From: Arcuatula senhousia
Taxonomy: Eukaryota > Mollusca > Bivalvia > Mytilida > Mytilidae
Direction: 5' to 3'
Assembly (NCBI GenBank): GCA_963971305.1
Contig: OZ020307.1
Coordinates: 3,919,501 to 3,983,500, forward strand
Length of the DNA stretch: 64,000 nt
Shown: piece by piece, positions 56,036 through 64,000 of the stretch
Position numbering within the stretch: the first letter of the stretch is position 1
Layout: each line of letters begins with the position of its first letter
Made by a program: the position numbers and the translations under genes
The notes under the pieces: generated by a model
Told to the model about the DNA's origin: nothing
Database searches by the model: none
The model's input: only the letters and a program-made list of their open reading frames with translations

Positions 56036-56177
56036 TATAGAATATCATATGGGTGTTTTCATATCGTATCTCATAACTACCCGAGACGCCCATATCATCC
56101 CGAGAGCTTTAGCTCGAGGGCATGATATTGGTCGAGGGTTGTTATGGGATACAATATGAAAACACCCATATTATATT
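56036..56177. repeat. ~140 bp foldback element
   Basis: ATATGGGTGTTTTCATATCG on the left pairs with the right arm ending CAATATGAAAACACCCATAT, with further matches through the centre (GAGCTTTAGCTCG). Nearly the whole length is one imperfect palindrome. Confidence 0.8.
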
Positions 56178-58703
56178 CTGTTTATCAAATATTTGAAATT
56201 AAATATGCTTTGTCTATATTTACTCAAATCACGTGACTTAACCTAAAGGTGCGTTATTGATCACGTGGCTTAACCTAAAGGTGCGTTATTGATTTTCTAG
56301 GGGTGCGTTATGGATGATATGGAAAAACAGTGATATGACCCAAACCATTCATCTTGTATCATATATTAAAAAAAAGTACATAATTAAACAAATATATGAT
56401 AAATGTACTTACTTTCGCAAGATATTTATTTTCACGGATTTCACGGTCAGGTATTTTTGTTGAAATTTAATACCCATGAAATAAAATGATATGAATGAAA
56501 TTAAGAGAATACTAAATACTAATTAGAAAACACAAAATGTATACATGTAAGTTCTTGGTTAGAGTAAACATTTATTAATGTTGTTTTGGATTAGATTACA
56601 CTTTATTAATTACATAATGCAAGAGTTTTTGGTAACAGGCCTATTACCACCGACCATGCAGTTATTGTCAATGTCATTGTTTTATATATATTTATATGTA
56701 TGCCATGACTGTACTAGTCTCCAGTTGCATTAATAAAGTTATAAAGTTATTTATATATGATGATTTATTAACTTAATTATATTTGTAAACAAAAATATGA
56801 ATACCAACACAAGCTGTATTTATGGCCAGGCTTTATTAAATTTTCGTGGAACCTAATACAGATAGAGATGTATGATGAATATCTTATAAGGTTTAAATAA
56901 TAAATATCCATAGATAAATAATGTCTCATCTTTCTTGTCTATGTATATCTTTTGTAAACAGTATTGATGGTTTATGATCTATAGATCTTAAATGACTAAG
57001 TTACATAAATATATATTCACAAAAAAAATTTAAGTAACAGTGCCTGCAACTTTGAAAAAACGCTCTCAGTTCTTTGCAACTAGGTGGATGAAACAATCAG
57101 TGTTAATTGTTTTCTAAACCAAAATGGTTGTATTATAAATTTACTCTCAAAGTCATAATTTGGTAATGGGTGGCTAGCAGTATCATGCAGCATCAGCATG
57201 GTATCTCATAATATGTAATTGGTCAATTTCAGGTCTGTCACTTAAAAATTTCCTGTTAAAAACAGCCATTTTTGAATTTGAAAAAATTATCTTTAAAGTA
57301 ACTAAATAGTCAAAAATAATATCTCCCACTGAACCGTTGTATTTTGAATTTTTTTTTTAAACATCAATAGAAGTTTTCAAAAAACTTTATATATATATAT
57401 TTATATATATATAAATCAATGACTGTCTGGAAGCCTTTATGGAACCAAAATGTAAATTCAAATTCCATTATAGAAGAAAGGTTAAATCAGAGATCAAGAA
57501 ATCAGCCCTCTGTAATGGAAGCATTATGTCCTATTGTTCCTAATTTCTAATAAATCGATAAGTTTCGCAACAGGATATCAAATCCATTTTCTGAGAAAAT
57601 TTAACTGAGTTAAAAGCCATGATGTTTTGATATTGGATTTTAGAGGGAAACGTAATTGAGTTTTATTTAATGGAAAGTGAGTTTTAGAAGTGTATCGTGA
57701 TTATCCAATAGCTGTTACTTGTACTACCTTACTGTGACTAAGTCATGGGAAAAATTAACCTCTAATTTAAAAATTGATGATGAAGTAGATATATAATAGA
57801 TCTTCATTTGCCATCAACTGAAAACAAACTATCAACAAACAATAATACACCTAGGACACAGATAAATCTATAAACCATTAGAATTCACTGATTTTATAAA
57901 ATAGCTTTTATAATAGTTATTTTGTAAACATTAGGTTCCTGATGAAAGCAAACAAAATAGAAAAAAAATATCTTATTTTTGGAAAGATATTGTTATCTGT
58001 CATACCATTACTTTTATGCATCAATCCAATGTTGTATTAATTAATCCAAACTTGTATTTTTAAGTTAACATCTAATAATTTTCTTTATTTATGTAAAAAT
58101 TGCCTGAAATAAAATATTAATGTATCCCGAAATTTTTATTAATTTCTGTAATAATAGCAAAACAAAACTTTAAATTGCTACAATTCTGTACAATATTGTA
58201 GAGAAATGTAGTGTCCTGGTTTAGGTCTGTAAGTTGGCCATCTTTCCATAAATTTTTATCCTTAAGTTTTTGTCAGAGTTATGACCCCATGAACTTAAAA
58301 ACTTGCAGAAAATCTTCATTTATCATCCTGTCAGTGCAACTCCTCTGAAACTACTGTACTTTATTCAACGAAACCCAGGGCCTGATCTAGAGTTTCATGA
58401 AAGAGGTGGTGTAATTTCTAAAAATGTCAAATTTGTGATAAAAGATTAAAGTACCTTATGCACAAAATTTTTAATTTCTCAATTTAAGGGGGTGGCATAG
58501 TAGGATCCTCAAATTTTTGTGGGATTTATGGACCTATAAACTTATAACTTTAGGGGGACGGGGGAGACATTGTTTTTGCAGGCAAAAGCAAACTTTAATT
58601 TCAGTTGCATCATTTCTTTTATAGAATGAACTCCTAATGCTTCTGTAGGAAAGTAACTTACAAGAAATAGATTTCTTTTCCCCATTCATGTCATTTGATC
58701 ATT
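56178..58703. other. AT-rich stretch, probable LINE 3' tail at 56600-56755
   Basis: A duplicated 36-37 bp segment (ACCTAAAGGTGCGTTATTGA) occurs at about 56240-56300. The stretch 56600-56755 (ACCACCGACCATGCAG, then AATAAAGTTATAAAGTTAT) looks like a LINE 3' end with a short-repeat tail. Otherwise featureless. Confidence 0.4.
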
Positions 58704-59823
58704 ATACCCCCCGCAAACAAAGTTTGGGGGGTATATAGGAATCACCCTGTCTGTCTGTCCGTCCGTCTGTCCGTCTGTCCGTCCGTCTGTCCACATACCT
58801 CGTAAGCGCAACTCCTCCTAAACCCCTTGATGGATTTTGATGAAACTTTACACAAAGGATGTACACCATATGGAGATGTGCATGAAGAATTTTGGTTGCT
58901 ATCAGATATCATTCAAGGGAGATAATTGGACTTAGACTTTTTGAAGCATGTTGTTCAATGGGAGACCGCGTAAGCGCAACTCCTCCTAAACCGCTTGATG
59001 GATTTTGATGACACTTTACATGAAGGATGTACACTATATGGAGATGTGCATGAAGAATTTTGGTTGCTGTTGGATATCATTCAAGGGAGATAATTGGACT
59101 TAGACTTTTTAAACTTGGTGTTCAATGGGAGACCTTGTAAGCGCAACTCCTCCTAAACCGCTTGATGGATTTTGATGAAACTTTACACAAATGATGTACA
59201 CCATATGGAGATGTGCATGAAGAATTTTGGTTGCTGTTGGATATCATTCAAGGGAGATAATTGGACTTAGACTTTTTAAACTTGGTGTTCAATGGGAGAC
59301 CTTGTAAGCACAACTCCTCCTAAACTGCTTGATGGATTTTGATGACACTTTACATGAAGGATGTACACTATATGGAAATGTGCATGAAGAATTTTGGTTG
59401 CTGTTGGATATCATTTAAGGGAGATAATTGGACTTAGACTTTTTAAACTTGGTGTTCAATGGGAGACCTTGTAAGCGCAACTCCTCCTAAACCGCTTGAT
59501 GGATTTTGATGAAACTTTACACAAATGATGTACACCATATGGAGATGTGCATGAAGAATTTTGGTTGCTGTTGGATATCATTCAAGGGAGATAATCGGAC
59601 TAAGACTTTTTAAACTTGGTGTTCAATGGGAGACCTTGTAAGCGCAACTCCTCCTAAACCGCTTGATGGATTTGATGGCATTTTACATGAAGGATGTACA
59701 ATATATGGAGATGTGCATGAAGAATTTTGGTTGCTGTCGGATATCATTCAAGGGAGATAATTGGACTTAGAATTGTTAAAGCGGGGGGTATCCTCCGTGA
59801 GCTCGCTCACAGTTTTCCTTGTT
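58704..59823 (+). mobile_element. Pearl-like element, subfamily D, full length
   Basis: It starts TATACCCCCCGCAAACAAAG, whose C-run folds back on TTTGGGGGGTATA, and ends GCGGGGGGTATCC, a GTGAGCTCGCTCAC hairpin and TTTTCCTTGTT. Six units of ~167 bp contain AAGCGCAACTCCTCCTAAAC and GGAGATGTGCATGAAGAATT. A (GTCTGTCC)n tract follows the 5' end. Confidence 0.87.
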
Positions 59824-60517
59824 AATTCTGTCCTAAAAAGGTGTTTCTTTTTCTTTTTTATAAAGAACAACCTCTGATTATTTAAACAGCTAGATATTCT
59901 AAGAAATGACAGCCATTTACATTTCAGTATGATTTTCTTGTGTCATAAATGATAAACCTAATAAAAGAATGAGCTTGTAGATAAACTTCAAGCTTAAGAT
60001 GGAAGAGAAAGTGTCAAAAGTTTCGTGTAACCATAGTAACAATGGATAAAATTTAAGAAATGATTACATCATCATATGAATCCCGACAATAATTAATCAT
60101 CTGAGGATTCTATGGTATTGATCACAGCCATACATGTTGGTAATTTGTTAATAGGTACTCTTGTTGCAAGCTGGGTGCTGCTTTCTTGGTATTTTCAATG
60201 ATTGCTTCTGCTTTGCTGTATAGAATTTTAATTTTTGAGTATTGTTTGTGCTGAGGTTTTATAAGCTCTGTATGGTCCTTATATGATAATTTCTATTTAA
60301 ACATGTTTGCAAAAAAGCCATAAAAACCTAATCACCTGCAATGATCTTATATTACTTACTAACATGATTGAGGAATTAACTGGCCTATTCTGCGTAATGT
60401 TACACTCGGACTTGAAATAGGGGATGAGGAGTGTTGTAATAAAACAACCTTGTACATGTCCTAAGCTTAAAAGGTTCATACATAGTTATGCATACATTTA
60501 TATATACTCTCACAAAG
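59824..60517. other. AT-rich stretch without recognised features
   Basis: No exon or repeat supported. Confidence 0.35.
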
Positions 60518-60893
60518 TATGGGGGTATGTAGGAATCTCTGTCTGTCTGTCGTCACATCTCATAAAGCAAAACTTTTCCTTAACTGCATGATGGATTTTA
60601 ATGAAACTTTACTTGAAGGATAAACAGAGAAGTGCATGAAGAAATTTCATTGCTTTGGATATCATTTAAGGGAGATAATAAGACTCTTAAAGACCGGACT
60701 GTGGGTATAAAAAGGAACCAATGAGGAAAAAGTTGGTTTGAATGATTTTCCATGATGAGGCTCCACCCTATTTCCTTATAGGTTTTATTGCTTACCACCT
60801 GGTAAATTTTATAGGTCATGTCCGGCCTTTAAGAATTATGAAGTGGAAGGGTATCAATTCTTGTGTGAGCTCTCTCACAGTATTCCTTGGTAT
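60518..60893 (+). mobile_element. Pearl-like element, subfamily D, short diverged copy
   Basis: It starts GGGGGTATGTAGGAATCTCT with a (GTCT)n tract, has one unit (GCATGATGGATTTTAATGAA), and ends GTGTGAGCTCTCTCACAGTA and TTCCTTGG. Confidence 0.7.
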
Positions 60894-62486
60894 GTGAAAA
60901 AGATTTTTTCTTTATTTTTTAAGATTATCAAAATATCATGAATATTAAGAGGTTTGAAAGAAATAGGAAATAAAATCAGTCCACATATTATGAGTTAGAC
61001 GATTAGACCCCTTGAGGTTCATATTGTGTTAAAAGCTGATAAACCTTTGGTTAGGGTTCATTGGGGAAATTACTGTCTGGCACAATAATAAGGTCATTTC
61101 CATGATGTTTTTGAACAAGAAAAATATGGTTTAACTCTGTTGATTGTTCCTATTATGATTTGGGAAAAAAGGGGGGTTGAATAAGAAGTTCAATGAAGTG
61201 AAAGGTTGTGATTGTCTGTCCTTTCAGATGTCAGGCTGTTAGCTTACGGTAGTCTACTGTTAGTATGATCGACAGGAAACTTTGTACATGTATCACAATT
61301 ATAGCAAGTAAAGTCTAACAATCCACGACCTTGGGTTGCATGACCCTGGTGAACTCTGGTAAACTTGAGAATAATCTCTCTGTTGAAATTTGCAACAATG
61401 GAACTTGATCTCTTTGATCAGTTAAAGTAACAGCTATACAAACAAGATTATCTTGTTTTAGGAAAGAGAAATTTACCTGTATGAAAATTTTACCTGTTTG
61501 AAAAATTTACCTGTAGAAATTGAATCATACGAACTGAACTAATGAAATGCTATACGGACTACCTGTAGTAGGTTACATGTTTTTTTTTTAGGAAATACTT
61601 GTTATTAAAAACTATTTTCTATATCAGAGTACTTTTAGCATATTAAGAATATTTTTTTTATGAAATGCTTTAATAATCAAATTTTTTTTATGGTTTTTAC
61701 AACTCTATTCATCATAGTTTGTCCTCAGATATATCTGAAATATCTGATATTACTGATTATTCAGATTTCTTATACATTTTTAGTCATAAACGAGGTCATT
61801 CTTATGGAAAGTATACTGTTGAATGACTTTAGATTACATTGACTGTTTAAGTGTCTATCTGTATATATAGTTTTTGGGCTCGTTTAGAAGGGGTACCAAT
61901 ATCCCCCCCCCAATCTTTTATCAAATATTCCATTTCCGAAAAAAGTGTTTGCCAATATCCCATATCAGGATTGAAATTTCCCATTACGGGAAATAAAATA
62001 TGAGCAGAAGCGGTTTCCATATTTGCTTCATGTTATACATGTATTTTCAATTCTATGTGAATCAAATGGTATGGTCTTTGATGGTGTAAAATGTAAATGA
62101 TGCATAAGTAAAAAGATTTTGTCCTTAGTGTAACATTATATTAAACAGATTTTGATTTGAAAAGGAAAAACTATCAAATTGATGGTCATATTACCATCTT
62201 TGATGTAGGAGTTTTCTTCCTTCAGAGTAGGAGTTTTCTTCCTACAGTGTAGGAGTTTTTTTCCTTAGTGTAGGAGTTTTTTTTCCTTCAAGCAAAAAAA
62301 ATTCATACCCATAACAAGTTAATCTCCTCTGTATAGATGTCAATTTAACTGATCACGGTAATCATCTTCCATTGTTGCAAATTTCAATAGAGGGATTAAG
62401 TTGTAGTTTACCTAATTTCATTAAGGAGTACCAATATAAATATGGGGATTATAATTCTTTATTAGCAGTAAATGACAGTGGTTTTC
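60894..62486. other. AT-rich stretch without supported gene
   Basis: GTAGGAGTTTTCTTCCT is repeated four times at about 62205-62290 as a short tandem repeat. Nothing else is supported. Confidence 0.35.
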
Positions 62487-63796
62487 AAGCTCATCTGACC
62501 CGAAGGGTCATGTGAGCCTTTGTCATCATTAGGCATCCGTCGTCCGTCCGTTGTCCATGAACTATTTTTCAAAAATCTTCTTCTCTGAATCCACTAAAGG
62601 GATTGCTTTCAAACTTTGTACATTTATATACATTTAATCTTTAGGATGTCCTCTACCAAGTTTGTGAAATTTGTGCATGCCGACCAACCAACATGGCAGC
62701 TGTTGCTAAAAATAGAACAGGGGGGTCAGACCATAGTTTTAAACTTATATCTCAAAAAGTATGAGATAGAGAAAATCCTAAGCAACCTACCTTCTTCAGC
62801 ATCAAAATTTGTATGAAACTCTTCATTGAGTCAAAGTTGTGGGACCACTCCTTATAGGAGTTGTTTCCCCTTAATCATCAAATTTGACCATTTTCACAGT
62901 TTTTGGACTTTATCTTGAAAACCGTTAGTGCAAGAGGAAAAGTTAGCATTGCAAATTTGTTAAGCTTATCAAGAGCTATAACAATGGTTTCAGGATCAAA
63001 ATTGTCAGATCAATTGTTTAAGAGTTCTCCCCCTTTAACTATTGCTTTTATCATTATTTTAATTGATTTTTAAAAATCTTTTTCTCTGAAATCACTGAAG
63101 GGATTGCTTTCAAACTTTGTACACTTGATCCTTAGGATATCCTCTACCAAATTTATGAAATTGATGCATGCCTACCAACCAACATGGCTTTCCTTGCTAA
63201 AAATAGAACAGTGGGTCAAACCAAAGTTTTTGGCTTATAGCTCAAAAAGTATAAGAGATAGAGAAAATCAGAAGAAACTTTCCTTCTTCAGCATCAACAG
63301 CTCTACAAAACTCTGAGTGGAAGTTGTGGGCTCCTTATTGGAGTTATTTTCCCTTAATCGTCAAAATTGAAAATTTTCGCAGTTTTTTAATCTTATCTTA
63401 AAACCCGTAAGAGCTAGAGGAAACCTTAGCATTGCAAAATTGTTCAGCCAATTGAGATCTACAAAAATGAATTCAGGGTCAAAATTGTCAGTTTGACCTT
63501 TTGAGAGTTGTCCCCCTTTAACTTGTTTGGTTTTTCAAATGGAAAGCTTTGTAACCTTGTATTCTTGATCTTGAAAATGGTATCCTAACTTGTTAAACAA
63601 GTGTCTCGGTAAAGACTGATAGCATCTCGGCAAATTACGGTAGTGTCTCTGTCCCGAGATGCTATAAGGGCCTGGGGAGAACACAGGTTTATTAAATGTT
63701 ACTTACCAAGTACATGTAGACCATGTCCCACTCTGTGTAAGAGGCTTGAGCATAAGAGATCAGGTGAGGGATTCAGGCTCCTGGAAGCCTCTTGTT
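62487..63796 (+). mobile_element. Pearl-like element, subfamily A, diverged full-length copy
   Basis: AGCTCATCTGACCCGAAGG start (hairpin with CATGTGAGC), a (CCGTCCGT)n tract, two ~490 bp internal units (TTCTCTGAATCCACTAAAGG), and an end of CAGGTGAGGGATTCAGGCTC with GCCTCTTGTT. Confidence 0.78.
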
Positions 63797-64000
63797 TTGT
63801 TCTACCTGATATTGCTTAAGATAGTTCTAACAACTTCCTATGACACTTAGTGTGTACCTTAAAGAGTTGTAAGACCATATTTTATAACATAGCATCATAC
63901 ATTTGTGGTTTCCGTCCTGCCATTTATTCTTCTGCTCATTTTCAGATATCATTACATGAGTCACTGTATATTTTTTATAGAAATACATAATGTATGAGTA
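63797..64000. other. Window end, no feature seen
   Basis: About 200 bp of AT-rich sequence without exon or repeat. Confidence 0.4.

Noticed and set aside
57385..57415. AT palindrome (TATATATATATTTATATATA)
   Set aside because: Low-complexity AT run; palindromy is expected from composition.
57951..57980. CTGATGA followed by A-rich sequence, and similar CTGATGA at 40784 and 32566
   Set aside because: None has a pairable stem I, a stem II hairpin before GAAA and a following GUH, so they are chance matches to the hammerhead core.

Overview
This is a eukaryotic, AT-rich, repeat-dense window. The two clear host genes are intron-rich, and the repeat repertoire (pearl-like elements with about 130-175 bp internal tandem units, hammerhead-ribozyme retrozymes, Penelope-like RT fragments, a Meta-type SINE, a Ginger element) points to a bivalve mollusc, most likely a mussel. 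That assignment is inferred from gene and repeat style only.

Layout. 1-2191: intronic or upstream sequence with one pearl-like remnant. 2192-6159 (+): the last six exons (306 codons plus stop) of a GH29 alpha-L-fucosidase; the N-terminal exons lie outside the window. 6191-7885: a decayed Ginger-type DNA transposon with near-perfect ~190 bp inverted repeats, 31 bp after the fucosidase stop. 7886-20455: a repeat field holding a LINE split by a pearl-like element, head-to-head pearl-like remnants, and a tandem retrozyme array (15899-16767) with three minus-strand hammerhead ribozymes spaced about 359 bp apart. 20456-32141 (+): a complete ubiquitin-conjugating E2 gene of the UBE2D family, with five shared exons and two alternative terminal exons that encode different C-termini. 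Its introns carry an inverted-repeat MITE, a 165 bp foldback and a three-level nest of pearl-like elements.

32142-43643: transposon mosaic with a plus-strand hammerhead motif (33187-33228), an uninterrupted 467-codon Penelope-like RT ORF (36143-37546), two further RT fragments in opposite orientations, a LINE fragment, MITEs with visible target duplications and a long hairpin. 43644-48003: large pearl-like arrays. 48829-48909 (+) encodes a signal peptide and is probably the first coding exon of a secreted or ER-lumenal protein; a possible non-coding first exon with a consensus donor ends at 40462. From 48910 to the end I find no further convincing coding exon, only intron-like DNA, a tRNA-derived SINE and pearl-like elements.

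The most notable signals are the retrozyme array together with Penelope-like elements in one window, the alternative UBE2D 3' exons, the 29 bp-phased TTCATGAA dyads in both Ginger TIRs, and several sequence-unrelated repeat families sharing one terminal design (subterminal inverted repeats, internal tandem units, and often a 3' hairpin followed by CTTGTT). Two nested insertions can be read against their empty sites.
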